From Muribaculaceae bacterium Isolate-036 (Harlan) (GTDB lineage: Bacteria > Bacteroidota > Bacteroidia > Bacteroidales > Muribaculaceae): 64,000 nt of DNA. Positions within the stretch are counted from its first letter, which is position 1; each line of letters begins with the position of its first letter. The notes beneath the pieces are model-generated. The model was not told the DNA's origin and did no database searches. It was given only the letters and a program-made list of their open reading frames with translations. The stretch lies in contig RIAY01000008.1 of the NCBI GenBank assembly GCA_003833075.1, forward strand, positions 79,211 to 143,210, read 5' to 3'. Both the position numbers and the translations under genes were made by a program. Positions 18,671 through 28,151 of this stretch are shown one piece after another.

Positions 18671-19797
18671 GGCTTTTGTTTTGTTTTAAATTCAGACACT
18701 CTCCTGGCGTCATCTATGATTTTGCGCAGTGCCGGGATGGCATTGATCTTTTGGGCGATATTGATGGCGGCGCGTTGATATCCGTTGTCGCTGGGGTGCG
18801 TGCCGTCTACTGTCGTCTCGTGGTCATCGCCCGTAAATAGTCCCGGCTCGAAGAAATAGATATTCCTGTCCCTCTTCATGACTTTGCTTATCTCCTCCCT
18901 GGCTGCCTGCGCCTTATCAGCCTCATATTTGCGTTTGTCCAGATCAAAATTTGACACCTCCCGTTTTACCGTCTCAAGAAACACCAGAGGAGTATTCGGG
19001 TGTTTCTTCCTTACAGTCTTCACAAAATCCGCGAAGCGTTCGCGTATCTGGTCTGCATTCGGATTGGAAAAGCAATCGAAAATGAACATGTCCGCATCTG
19101 TGTCGCAGATAAGCTCTGCAAAGAATTGCTCCATCTTCTGTTGTCCCCCGGTGCCGTAGTTTGCGACATCCACGCCAAGTATTCGTGAAAGCTGTGCAGG
19201 CCAGGTCATACCCGGGCGGCTCGTGGATGTGCCGTGCGTATAACTCGACCCCATGGCAACTACGGGAGCACGTCTTACCTCTCCGCAAGACTCCACAACG
19301 GCGTTCGGGGCAAAACCCAGCTGTATTGAGTCAAGCACCATGAAGCAAGGCAGGTAAATCATACACTCTTTCATCGTTGTGTCCATGTTGTCAACGAGTG
19401 TATACTCATGTTTTACGGATTTATACTTAGGACGACCCATTCCTGCCCATAGCCATTCGCCATCTTTTTTGATATACAGGTCAAGACCTGCCTCGGCTAT
19501 CGGATGCCAGCTTGTGCTGCGATGCTCTTTGTCGTTACACCATTTGGCTGCAATCACAGGAGAATTTGTATGAAAACTGACCGCCATTCCTGTAGACATC
19601 TTGTAATACTTACGCACAGTCGGTGTAAAATCCGGATATTTGTCAGTATCCAATCGGCTCAGCCGTGGACCATCCGGTTGAGGCTTATTGAGAATTGTCA
19701 AGGTTGAGGCATCTATATATTTCAGCTCCTTCGCACCTGCACCCGATACATTAAAAGAGACACAGACCAGAGTCAGCAATGCCAAAAGTTTCTTCAT
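18667..19797 (-). CDS. Secreted SGNH/GDSL-family esterase
   Basis: This 376-residue protein carries a signal peptide (cleaved near SGA-GA), an N-terminal beta-rich domain of about 165 residues, then an SGNH hydrolase domain: the nucleophile Ser in VAMGSSYTHG, a Gly/Asn block in NYGTGGQQKM, and the Asp-His pair in DGTHPSDNGY near the C-terminus. Such proteins remove acetyl or other acyl groups from glycans. Coupling to the sulfatase gene through ATGA suggests both strip substituents from the same glycan, in the periplasm or at the surface. Confidence 0.85.
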   Translation of the reverse strand: MKKLLALLTLVCVSFNVSGAGAKELKYIDASTLTILNKPQPDGPRLSRLDTDKYPDFTPTVRKYYKMSTGMAVSFHTNSPVIAAKWCNDKEHRSTSWHPIAEAGLDLYIKKDGEWLWAGMGRPKYKSVKHEYTLVDNMDTTMKECMIYLPCFMVLDSIQLGFAPNAVVESCGEVRRAPVVAMGSSYTHGTSTSRPGMTWPAQLSRILGVDVANYGTGGQQKMEQFFAELICDTDADMFIFDCFSNPNADQIRERFADFVKTVRKKHPNTPLVFLETVKREVSNFDLDKRKYEADKAQAAREEISKVMKRDRNIYFFEPGLFTGDDHETTVDGTHPSDNGYQRAAINIAQKINAIPALRKIIDDARRVSEFKTKQKP

Positions 19798-19831
19798 AAT
19801 CTATAAATTATACGGTATGAGCAATCACAGG

Positions 19832-20695
19832 TCATAACTCTGCCGTTATCATGTTGGGATAGTGGTCGGAAATATAATTCACTCCCAAGCCCGGCTTGTT
19901 GAAATTCTCGAACTTCTTCACATCCGCGTTTCGGTAATATATGAAATCTATCACGTGGCGTGATGTCATCTTCACCTTGCCGAAACCGTTGAATGTCGGC
20001 TCGTTGTTTGAGACAGGCACGTCCCTTCCGTCATTCATCCAGAAATGGAATGGCTGCAGCCCCCATCTACGCACATCGTCCTCGTCACGGCTCGCATTCA
20101 TGTCTCCTGCGATGAATACCGGCGCATCCTCACCTGCGATATCACGCATCCTGATCACATTCAGCATTGCGGAATTCAGTTTTGCCTCCAGATCATGATT
20201 TTTCAACCCCAAACAGAGATGGGTTGCAAAAAAATAAAAATCCTTCCCTGTAGTCTTCTCCCTGAACTTTCCCCAGCATGTGCCGCGCCACTGTTCGCTG
20301 CTGTGGCTCCAGCATCTGGAAGGCTTGTCAGGCGTCGGGCTATGGAAGAAGGAACCCTCTTTCAGCAGACTCACCGTGTTTTTATTGTAAATCAAGATGG
20401 TGTTGGCGCCACTTCGCGAACCGGTGCCGGGTATTTCTATCTGTCCGTATTCCGGAAGCAATTCCTTGAGATCTTTCCTCATGGATTCGCGTGCCTCCCC
20501 CACAGCCACCACATCCGGTCTGACATCCCGGATAAACCGCTGAATGGCGGTTTTTCTGACGTCCCAACTTGTTTCACCTGTATCTTTGGGGCTATTGTAA
20601 CGCACATTAAATCCCATCACTTTGACTTCAGCGAGCGATGTCATGCATAAAAATACGAAAATTAGAGCTGATAAATATAATCTTTTGTGTACCAT
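19832..20695 (-). CDS. Exported endonuclease/exonuclease/phosphatase-fold hydrolase (copy 1)
   Basis: This is a 287-residue DNase I-like (EEP) phosphoesterase with a signal peptide (ending TSLA). It begins VKVMGFNVRYNSPKDTGETSWDVRK, with metal-binding GE in AVGEARE, catalytic GDMNAS and the final SDHYP motif. Its substrate is unknown; in Bacteroidetes glycan loci such proteins are common and may cleave phosphodiesters on glycans or lipids. It lies 34 bp before the SGNH esterase. Two paralogues lie at 37922 and 38886. Confidence 0.85.
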   Translation of the reverse strand: MVHKRLYLSALIFVFLCMTSLAEVKVMGFNVRYNSPKDTGETSWDVRKTAIQRFIRDVRPDVVAVGEARESMRKDLKELLPEYGQIEIPGTGSRSGANTILIYNKNTVSLLKEGSFFHSPTPDKPSRCWSHSSEQWRGTCWGKFREKTTGKDFYFFATHLCLGLKNHDLEAKLNSAMLNVIRMRDIAGEDAPVFIAGDMNASRDEDDVRRWGLQPFHFWMNDGRDVPVSNNEPTFNGFGKVKMTSRHVIDFIYYRNADVKKFENFNKPGLGVNYISDHYPNMITAEL

Positions 20696-20742
20696 TGTTG
20701 TTGATGCCGTTTAAGTAGTTGTTCTGGAAGTTATTCTGGAAG

Positions 20743-21651
20743 CTATCGGGACGGTTCCTGAATCAGGGATGCCAGCAATCCATAGAATGGAGCTGTCGTG
20801 ATGTTCTTTGCAGGAGCTATAAGTCTTGGCTGAGCCACATCCTTCAGATTTTCGCTCAACGCGGGACCGAACAATTCAAAGGATTTTGAAATCTGACCTC
20901 CGCATAGCAGACATTCGATATTGTTTTCGGCAAGTATCGGAGCCAATACTCTTCCAAGAATCCCTCCGGCTTCCGCGAATGCTCTGCGGGCGGCGTCATC
21001 CCCTTCAAAAGCCGCAGATGCTATTTCAGCCACGGTGATTTCGTTCTTAACGCATCCCGACATCTCCCTGTAAAGCCGTGTGATTCCTCTCTTCGACACA
21101 AAGTCTTCAAGAATCCCGCCGCCGTATGGTATACGGAATATCGAGATGAGCGGAGAGCCGTATGGATTGAGCTGCAGCACGGAATCAATGCAGCATGCGA
21201 AACCGAGACCGGTGCCGAGAGTGACGAGTGCCGCATTCCTGAAATCACGTGCGTTGCCACACATCATCTCCCCGGCAAGGGCGGCATTGACATCATGCAG
21301 GAATCTGACTGGGACATCACTTCTGAGAGCAGGATGGGATTTCAGTATGTCGGTCAGGTTCACATTGCGGATTGACTGGAATTTGTGTTCCATAAGCGAC
21401 ATCCCGGCGTTATAATCGAATGGTCCGGGAAAATCGACAGCAACACCTGCAATCCTCATGCCGCGTTCTTCCGCGAGAGCGGCACCCCTGGTCACGGCTG
21501 TGACCAGGGCGCCTATTATCTCATCTCTGCTTCCGGATGAAGGCATGAGAACCTCATATTCAGCGTCTTCAATAAGTTTGCGATCTGAATCTGCGATAAC
21601 CGCTTTGAGAAACGTCCCACCCACATCAAAAAGCAACTGACAGTCATTCAT
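20743..21651 (-). CDS. ROK-family sugar kinase
   Basis: This predicted cytoplasmic kinase phosphorylates a hexose or related sugar. The start at ATG 21651 (MNDCQLLFDVGGTFLKAVI) overlaps the upstream gene by 8 bp and puts the phosphate-binding DVGGT motif at the N-terminus; a longer ORF to 21729 would read back into the neighbour. Other motifs are VAVDFPGPFD, LVTLGTGLGFA and LLCGGQISKS. The zinc-binding CxCGxxGCxE motif of many ROK proteins is absent. It sits in the sugar-processing cluster with an isomerase and an MFS permease. Confidence 0.85.
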   Translation of the reverse strand: MNDCQLLFDVGGTFLKAVIADSDRKLIEDAEYEVLMPSSGSRDEIIGALVTAVTRGAALAEERGMRIAGVAVDFPGPFDYNAGMSLMEHKFQSIRNVNLTDILKSHPALRSDVPVRFLHDVNAALAGEMMCGNARDFRNAALVTLGTGLGFACCIDSVLQLNPYGSPLISIFRIPYGGGILEDFVSKRGITRLYREMSGCVKNEITVAEIASAAFEGDDAARRAFAEAGGILGRVLAPILAENNIECLLCGGQISKSFELFGPALSENLKDVAQPRLIAPAKNITTAPFYGLLASLIQEPSR

Positions 21652-23500
21652 TCTCGAAACCATCCTTAAGCATCGTTTTATGCACGCGGATAGGTTCCAC
21701 GCCGAGATTCTCCACCACGTATTCGCCAATGGTCGACGGAACCACTACCATATCCATAAATTCGGCATCGAAATAACGTTCGGGATGTTGTTTCGAGCGG
21801 ATACGGATTTTTTCACCGTCCACAAGCGTGAGCACATGGAATTTGCCATTGGTATTGTCCTCTATCTCCTTCTCGAATTCAAGACGTCTTAGGGAGAAAT
21901 AAAGCAACGGGGATTCTCCGACAATCACCTCTGACCATCCTTCCCCGCTACGTGCGATGCGAGGCTTCTGCACGATATTGTTCCTTACCCAGGTCGTCGT
22001 TCTGTCGCGTGCCACAGTTCTCTCTCCATGATAAGTATGAATCGGACGGGGAATACCGTCAAGATCCGGACGCAGATAATCATAGAGCTTGTAAGTATAG
22101 GAACCGATGGTAAGGGAACCGATTTCAAGAACGACCTGATTGCGACCTGACGAATGCACTGTGCCTGCGGGAATCATCACCTGCAGACCCGGTCTGGATT
22201 CTTCGTAGCTTATATATTTCATATAATCCACAGGTTTGTATTCCTTGTCGGCAATCTTTATTTCCTTGATAAACTGATCCACATCGGCATCATCGCGGAA
22301 ACCGATGAAGGTCTTGGCGTCATGACCTGCCTCGACTACATAATAACTTTCGTCCTGACGTCCGAGCTCATCGAAATTTTCCCGGTTGTACTTTTCGTTG
22401 GAATGACACTGCACGGACATGTTGCCGGTGCTGTGATAGGAATCGTCATAATTGAAGCGGATGGGGAAATAACCGCCGAATTTATCGGCACACTTCTTGC
22501 CCATCACCTCCTCGCTGGCTGTCATGAAGAATGTCTGGAAAGGAAACTCCACCTTGTTACGCCCCACTTCGACCACGATACTCACCTCCATCGGGATAAG
22601 ATCGAACACCCATGCGCAATTACGCATGTCGGCGGGCAGGTTTCTGAGTTTCTTCACATAAGTGCCTCCCCATACACCTTCAAGATAAACCGGTTTTGCA
22701 CGAAACGGGTATGAAGCCATCGATGTGAAAATCTCCTTAAGCGAAGACATGGGCACAAGCTGAAGGTTGCCGGGCTTGTCACTGGGCACATAATAGTCAA
22801 GCGCGCACTCCCGGAGCAGACTCCGCCGGAGATTGACCGCCATCTCGAAGTCGGCATAATAGCAGCGGCGGATAATCTGGTTCGCGGGACGCGCCTCCTT
22901 CTGACCGAGATTGACATATTGCCCCCTGCGAATGCGTAGAATCGATTCCTTCGGAGTCACGTCAAAATAGAGTTTCAGGTCGAAAAGCTGCATGTTCGCG
23001 GGAATAAGACAGCCGTTGCCGTAAACCACTACGACTTTCCCTTCATTGCCCTCACGTATTTTTCTCAGTTCCGATCTGAATGCCTCGGTCTTGTCAGGAT
23101 CCAGAAGAGCCTCGTAACCGCCCCGGAAAATCTTTCCGTAAAGGAGGGTGGGATCCTTCTCCCTGTCCCATTCGAGAAGAGGGTCGATCATATTGTTGAT
23201 TTCTTCCTCCTCTTTGAGATTGTCAAGATAATTCTTCTGTTCGAGGAGAATGCCCTTCCCTGCGAGCTGCTGGGAAAGGAGATTTATCATCTCCTGCCAT
23301 TCGGCGGTGGCATATCCGTCGAATGCGAGAATCACGCTCTTTCCCGGATTTGCATTACGGAGAGACTCCACTCGCGCCGCAAGAGATTTTGCACTGTTCA
23401 GCGATCCGCATACTACACTCTCCACTACTTCCGCCAGAATATGCGGGCGGTTCACCGGACGGGGATCATCGTACGGGAACGGGTTATACATAAAACTCAT
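21644..23500 (-). CDS. Class I mannose-6-phosphate-isomerase-like protein with kinase-like N-terminus
   Basis: The 618-residue protein has two parts. Residues 1-270 resemble a uridine-kinase-type nucleotide kinase (VVVVYGNGCLIPANMQLFDLKLYFDVTPKESILRIRR), but the P-loop position reads ILAFDGYATAEWQE, without GxxxxGK. Residues 280-618 form a cupin-type phosphomannose isomerase: metal ligands are suggested by MSVQCHSNEKYN and IPAGTVHSSGRNQVVLEIG. It may isomerise the sugar phosphate made by the adjacent ROK kinase. It lies 27 bp after the isomerase gene. Confidence 0.75.
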   Translation of the reverse strand: MSFMYNPFPYDDPRPVNRPHILAEVVESVVCGSLNSAKSLAARVESLRNANPGKSVILAFDGYATAEWQEMINLLSQQLAGKGILLEQKNYLDNLKEEEEINNMIDPLLEWDREKDPTLLYGKIFRGGYEALLDPDKTEAFRSELRKIREGNEGKVVVVYGNGCLIPANMQLFDLKLYFDVTPKESILRIRRGQYVNLGQKEARPANQIIRRCYYADFEMAVNLRRSLLRECALDYYVPSDKPGNLQLVPMSSLKEIFTSMASYPFRAKPVYLEGVWGGTYVKKLRNLPADMRNCAWVFDLIPMEVSIVVEVGRNKVEFPFQTFFMTASEEVMGKKCADKFGGYFPIRFNYDDSYHSTGNMSVQCHSNEKYNRENFDELGRQDESYYVVEAGHDAKTFIGFRDDADVDQFIKEIKIADKEYKPVDYMKYISYEESRPGLQVMIPAGTVHSSGRNQVVLEIGSLTIGSYTYKLYDYLRPDLDGIPRPIHTYHGERTVARDRTTTWVRNNIVQKPRIARSGEGWSEVIVGESPLLYFSLRRLEFEKEIEDNTNGKFHVLTLVDGEKIRIRSKQHPERYFDAEFMDMVVVPSTIGEYVVENLGVEPIRVHKTMLKDGFENE

Positions 23501-23527
23501 GAATATAGGTTATTTATGTTTGTTTGG

Positions 23528-24970
23528 TTAATTGATTTCATAATATTTGAAGTCCATGATATCGGAAAGCTCGCGCAATTGTGCACGCCAGTCACCATCG
23601 ACGACTGCGAAATGCTGGGTTGTGCCGATTTTGATTATTTCTTCGAAAAGACGTTCCACAGGCACAACCGGACGGAAAATCGTATGGGAGTATGTCGCGA
23701 GTATATGCTCTCCGGGCAGCGACTCCACGAGAGTCGCGACAAGCTTGTATCCGCCGTCGCATTCCACGAGTTGCGCCATTGTCTTCAGTCCCGGAGAAAT
23801 ACGATACCAGGCAAAGGGTGCTCCCGCGTACCTGTAACTTGTTTTGGCAAAACGCACATCGCGGGCAATCACAACGTTATCCTGCCATTCGGGGTCATTG
23901 TGATCGTTGGGACCGGCATGTCCTCCGGCAAACGTGCCGAATTCACTTTCTATATGGAACGGTTCAATAAAATTCACATTTCTTCCCGAGATCAGCTTGA
24001 GAATATAGGTTATGAGTCCGGCACCCATATCCGCCTCCGGCACAAGCACCGATGTGTTTGCATTAAACCAGGGATGATAAAATCCGGCGCGCAGTCCGAC
24101 AAGCTCAAACATGGCACGGTCGATATCATTAAAAACCATCACGTCTATGTCTGAATCTTCCGCCATCTTTGCAAGACCGATCGAGGCACGGACCGATGCC
24201 TCGAATTTCTCATAATCCACATCCTCCATCATCCTGTAACTGCCCGTGAGTCTGTCACAATATTCCTTGAGTTCAGTTCTTTCAATTCCTTCTATGACAT
24301 TGCCATATACGGAATACGGAAGAAAACGTATCTCCGGTCCGAGTTTGACAAACACATCATATGGGTCTATATATGTGCTCCACATCGCTTCATTATAGTT
24401 TGCAAGCAGACCTACGGTAGACCGGCGCATGATGGCGCGGACGCGTGCCGCCTGCGAGAAGATCCGGATCTTTTCATTCACTTCCTCTCGCGACCCCATC
24501 ACTACTTTGACATGCCGTCTGCCAGTCCTCGGGATAGACCCTGATGCCTCCAGAGAGCCGACAAGCGTGCCGGAACACAGATATTCTATGAAATCATCCT
24601 CATCGAGAGTATCATTGAATGCCATCCTGTCTTTTGCAACGTTGACAAAAATCATAGGCAGATCTGGCATATCTCGCAGAAAACGTATCCATGCGAAGTC
24701 CTCGCTCCAGCTCAGAAATTCTGTGATAATGAAATCCACCTCTTTGTCATAAAAATACTTCATGGCGCGTTCAGCGTCATCTTTCTCATATATTATCCCC
24801 GGAAATTCTATGTCAAGAAAATCAAGGCGGGAGATTATCTCATCAACTACCTTTGCCTTGCGTTCGCCATATGTGCCGTGCGCTGTGCCTTCACCCAGAT
24901 TCTTGAATCGCGGTGATGCAACAAGCAGTAGTCCTGCCTTCCCTTTGCGTGTCTTATCTGTCTGTTTCAT
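23528..24970 (-). CDS. L-fucose/L-arabinose isomerase-fold protein
   Basis: The 480-residue cytoplasmic protein resembles the FucI/AraA superfamily of metal-dependent aldose-ketose isomerases. An N-terminal Rossmann-like part contains EFLSWSEDFAW; the C-terminal part holds VPEADMGAGLITYILKLISG and FHIESEFGTFAGGHAGPND, which carry plausible acidic and His metal ligands. The actual substrate is not clear. It starts in a TAATG overlap with the MFS permease stop and is followed by the phosphomannose-isomerase-like protein and the kinase, so it probably handles the sugar the permease imports. Confidence 0.78.
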   Translation of the reverse strand: MKQTDKTRKGKAGLLLVASPRFKNLGEGTAHGTYGERKAKVVDEIISRLDFLDIEFPGIIYEKDDAERAMKYFYDKEVDFIITEFLSWSEDFAWIRFLRDMPDLPMIFVNVAKDRMAFNDTLDEDDFIEYLCSGTLVGSLEASGSIPRTGRRHVKVVMGSREEVNEKIRIFSQAARVRAIMRRSTVGLLANYNEAMWSTYIDPYDVFVKLGPEIRFLPYSVYGNVIEGIERTELKEYCDRLTGSYRMMEDVDYEKFEASVRASIGLAKMAEDSDIDVMVFNDIDRAMFELVGLRAGFYHPWFNANTSVLVPEADMGAGLITYILKLISGRNVNFIEPFHIESEFGTFAGGHAGPNDHNDPEWQDNVVIARDVRFAKTSYRYAGAPFAWYRISPGLKTMAQLVECDGGYKLVATLVESLPGEHILATYSHTIFRPVVPVERLFEEIIKIGTTQHFAVVDGDWRAQLRELSDIMDFKYYEIN

Positions 24971-26235
24971 TATGCTTTGTGAATTTTATCATAATCTTTT
25001 CTATAGAATAACTTCGCGCCTCCTGTCATCATGACTCCGCAGACAACCCATATGACAGCAAGAACGGATATGCCAGCCGAAAGACTCATGGTCTCCTTTA
25101 TGGCACCAAGCACAACCGGTGCAAGCGAGCCGAAGCCGAATCCGACCATGATCATGGCGCCGGAGGCTGACGAATGCAGACGTTCCGGAGTCACATCATA
25201 CAGAACTGTATAGGTATTGGCATCAAAAAGCGCACGCATGAAGCCAAAACCGGCAAGACCGACATAGACCACCCAGATTATTTCAGAGTTGCCCATCATG
25301 AATATGAATGGCGCGCCCAGAAGAAGTCCCACACCCTGCATCGCCATACGCAGCCACGGAGCCTTTCTTGCGATGCGGTCGGAAAGTCCGCCTGCGATAA
25401 GCACCCCTATAAAGGCAAACATATGTGTGTAGAACATTGAATTGAATCCGGCGGCAGCCAGACTCTGATTGAATTTCTCATACAGATATGTAGGCATCCA
25501 TGTCAGATAACCTGTGAGCACAAAAATCAATCCTCCGAAGCCAAGCGTAAGCACAAGTGCAGTCGGTGTTGTGAACACTACCTTGAAGCCATCCCATATC
25601 CTGGTTCTTGATGGTGTTCCTCCTTCGGCAACTGCCTCCTGCTTACTTAGCGGCTTGTCTTTAAGACCGAACATCATGATGACAGCCCACACTACACCGA
25701 TGGAACCGAAGACATAGAATGCATACTGCCAGCCCCATTTCTGCCCGATATATCCCGCAACATATCCGCTGACGATCACTCCTATGTAATAAGCTGTCTG
25801 ATGAACAGACATTGCGAAAGCCCGTGTTTTATCATGATACTGGGCAAGAAGAGAATAATTCGACGGACCGAAGAAAGCCTCTCCTCCTCCAGTGGCAATA
25901 CTCCTGAGAATAACCAATGCAAGAAAACCGCTGGCAAAACCAGTCAGCATCGTTGCCACGCTCCAAAAAAGAAGACTTAGAGTTACTATCCATTTTCTGC
26001 TGAAAATATCGCCTGCCATACCTCCTACCGGAACAAGAACGGCATAGAAAAGATTGAAAATCGTAGCGATCCAGCCGACACTGATATCGCTGAGATGGAG
26101 ATCATCGCGGATCAACGGAAGCACTACATTAAATACCTGCCGGTCCGCCTGATTCAGCAGGAACGCCACCCACAAGAACCCGAGCACAGCCCACTTGTAA
26201 CTGTCGCCCCTGTTTTCTTTTGTTGCAATTGACAT
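24970..26235 (-). CDS. MFS permease, sugar or sugar-acid type
   Basis: This 421-residue protein has 12 predicted membrane helices. The N-terminal YKWAVLGFLWVAFLLNQADRQVFNVVLPLI and the GDIFSRKW loop are typical of the ACS/hexuronate-glycerol-phosphate branch of the major facilitator superfamily. It presumably carries the monosaccharide released by the polysaccharide-utilization system across the inner membrane. The stop codon overlaps the isomerase start (TAATG). The substrate is unknown. Confidence 0.87.
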   Translation of the reverse strand: MSIATKENRGDSYKWAVLGFLWVAFLLNQADRQVFNVVLPLIRDDLHLSDISVGWIATIFNLFYAVLVPVGGMAGDIFSRKWIVTLSLLFWSVATMLTGFASGFLALVILRSIATGGGEAFFGPSNYSLLAQYHDKTRAFAMSVHQTAYYIGVIVSGYVAGYIGQKWGWQYAFYVFGSIGVVWAVIMMFGLKDKPLSKQEAVAEGGTPSRTRIWDGFKVVFTTPTALVLTLGFGGLIFVLTGYLTWMPTYLYEKFNQSLAAAGFNSMFYTHMFAFIGVLIAGGLSDRIARKAPWLRMAMQGVGLLLGAPFIFMMGNSEIIWVVYVGLAGFGFMRALFDANTYTVLYDVTPERLHSSASGAMIMVGFGFGSLAPVVLGAIKETMSLSAGISVLAVIWVVCGVMMTGGAKLFYRKDYDKIHKA

Positions 26236-26346
26236 GTTCTAAACGATTGTTATGTTTTGAGTGATGATCAGCAAAGAAAAAGGCGCACTTATCCGAGGAC
26301 AGCCACGCCTCTTCTCAACTAATCTACCTTATGTCATCATTATAGG

Positions 26347-28128
26347 TCAACGTGCGACCTTTACAGCAGATGAACCGACTTTCACCACATATATGCCCCG
26401 AACGGCTGCGCTGAGATCGATTATACCGTCTCCTGCAGTAACGAGTTTGCCGGATATATCGTAAACCTCTGCGTACTTGTTGGAACCTTTCACCTTGAAA
26501 ACACCATCTCCAATCTGGACAATTTCAAGCAACTGTCCACCTTCAGAAACAATGTTCCGCACACCGCTGCCGGCTCTTGCCGTAACGTCATAGCAGCCTG
26601 ACCATGTCTTTTCTCCCCGCTCGTTGCCGAAATAATCTACACTAAGATCCAGATCTTCAAGATGAGCGACAGCCTCGCTGAGATGCGCGTTTGACTCACT
26701 GCCCAGAAATTCCTTGTATGCCGCAAGATTCCATGCTTCAAGAATCATTCTGGAATCAGCCTCGTCAACACCGATCCCGGCAAGCGGCTCTATATAGGAG
26801 TCGCGTCCGTCTATTAATGCTTCATTATCTCCGAATATATCTTTCTGGTTTATAACTTTCCAGTTGTCACCTTTCTCATAATCCTTTGATACAGCCCACT
26901 TGTCTTCAACCCAGTAGTTGCCACGCTTGATCATTGTGCGGCCTCCGACAAAGTTATAGCCTGCTCCCAGCCATTTGGCTATTGCCGTAGCAGCGACATT
27001 GCCATAGGTAAGAGCCTGATTTGATGTGGATCCTTCCGACAGGCTCAGCTGACTGTTTGCCACAGCTGTGGCTTCCGCGTTTTTCTCTTTATCCTCCGGC
27101 GGAAGACTGCCGATTTCAAATTCCTCATAGTCAACCGGACTTACTATAATATTACCACCTACGAATGATGTGGTATTTGCACCTAAAGTAACCACGGAAC
27201 CTGTGGCAAACCTTTCCTTGGCAGAAAAGTTAAAGATTGTGTTATATGCCAGTATGCCAAGTGCAGGCTGAGTGTTGGTTCCTCCGTTTGTGCGCATAAA
27301 CCCTGCTTTGCTCTTTATTGCCAGACCATTTCCGTCAATAAAATTATTAACCAGAACCGCATCACTGCTTTTAGCTACATTCACGAGTCCTCCTTCTTCA
27401 GCCATGCTCATCATCTCTGGATCCGAGAATGTATTTCCAAAAATCGCACAACGCTCAAGTATCAAAAGCGAACGTTCGCTTACAGTCCCTTTAAGATTGA
27501 AGAGAATCGAGGCATTGGATACCTGTTTGGATATTGAACTGTCATAGACCATTGTCTGAACATTATTGGAGAATACACATCCTATGCACTTCAATACCGA
27601 GGAAACAGGAACTATGATGCCTCCGCACGCGGTCTCATTGCCATCAACCGTCACATCCTGCATGGTTAGCCACGCCTTGTCAAGGTACAGGACCGATCCG
27701 GATACATCAAGAGACGCAAAATCCTGTGTTCCCTTGATTCCGGAGATAGAAACACCCGCAAGAACAGTTTCGGTATCTCTGCCTTCGCCCTCAAGAATCA
27801 GGAATGCACCCTGATTGGTTCCGGCGGAAGTCAGTCTGGTAACATACGATGCAGGATCATAATCGCTGATGTCAGCTCCTTTGGCAGAGGCAGCGAAGCC
27901 ACCTTGATAAGTCACTCCATTCACAAGTCTGATGTTTGGCACCGTATAGGTTCCCTCCGACATATATACAATGTCTCCCTCAACATAATTCCAGTCAGCT
28001 CCTTTGGCATTCTCCCATGAGGTTCCATCGCCATTACCACGAGACTGAGGTGCGACAAAATATACCTCTGCTTGCATATTCAGCACCGAAAGGGCTGCAG
28101 CTGCAAATAAATAAAGTTTTCTTTTCAT
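26347..28128 (-). CDS. Exported beta-helix protein with type IX-like C-terminal signal
   Basis: This 593-residue protein has a signal peptide (ending LNMQA), then a right-handed parallel beta-helix pattern (YFVAPQSRGNGDGTSWENAKGADW start, repeated LxVxxxxxxxG/N turns to about residue 460). It ends in a domain of about 70 residues (VYDISGKLVTAGDG..DLSAAVRGIYVVKVGSSAVKVAR) that matches type IX secretion sorting domains. It is probably secreted or surface-anchored and binds or cleaves the target glycan; the beta-helix is shared by many lyases but no catalytic motif is clear. It lies 23 bp after susD. Confidence 0.78.
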   Translation of the reverse strand: MKRKLYLFAAAALSVLNMQAEVYFVAPQSRGNGDGTSWENAKGADWNYVEGDIVYMSEGTYTVPNIRLVNGVTYQGGFAASAKGADISDYDPASYVTRLTSAGTNQGAFLILEGEGRDTETVLAGVSISGIKGTQDFASLDVSGSVLYLDKAWLTMQDVTVDGNETACGGIIVPVSSVLKCIGCVFSNNVQTMVYDSSISKQVSNASILFNLKGTVSERSLLILERCAIFGNTFSDPEMMSMAEEGGLVNVAKSSDAVLVNNFIDGNGLAIKSKAGFMRTNGGTNTQPALGILAYNTIFNFSAKERFATGSVVTLGANTTSFVGGNIIVSPVDYEEFEIGSLPPEDKEKNAEATAVANSQLSLSEGSTSNQALTYGNVAATAIAKWLGAGYNFVGGRTMIKRGNYWVEDKWAVSKDYEKGDNWKVINQKDIFGDNEALIDGRDSYIEPLAGIGVDEADSRMILEAWNLAAYKEFLGSESNAHLSEAVAHLEDLDLSVDYFGNERGEKTWSGCYDVTARAGSGVRNIVSEGGQLLEIVQIGDGVFKVKGSNKYAEVYDISGKLVTAGDGIIDLSAAVRGIYVVKVGSSAVKVAR

Positions 28129-28151
28129 AATGATATCAGTTTTATGGTCGA

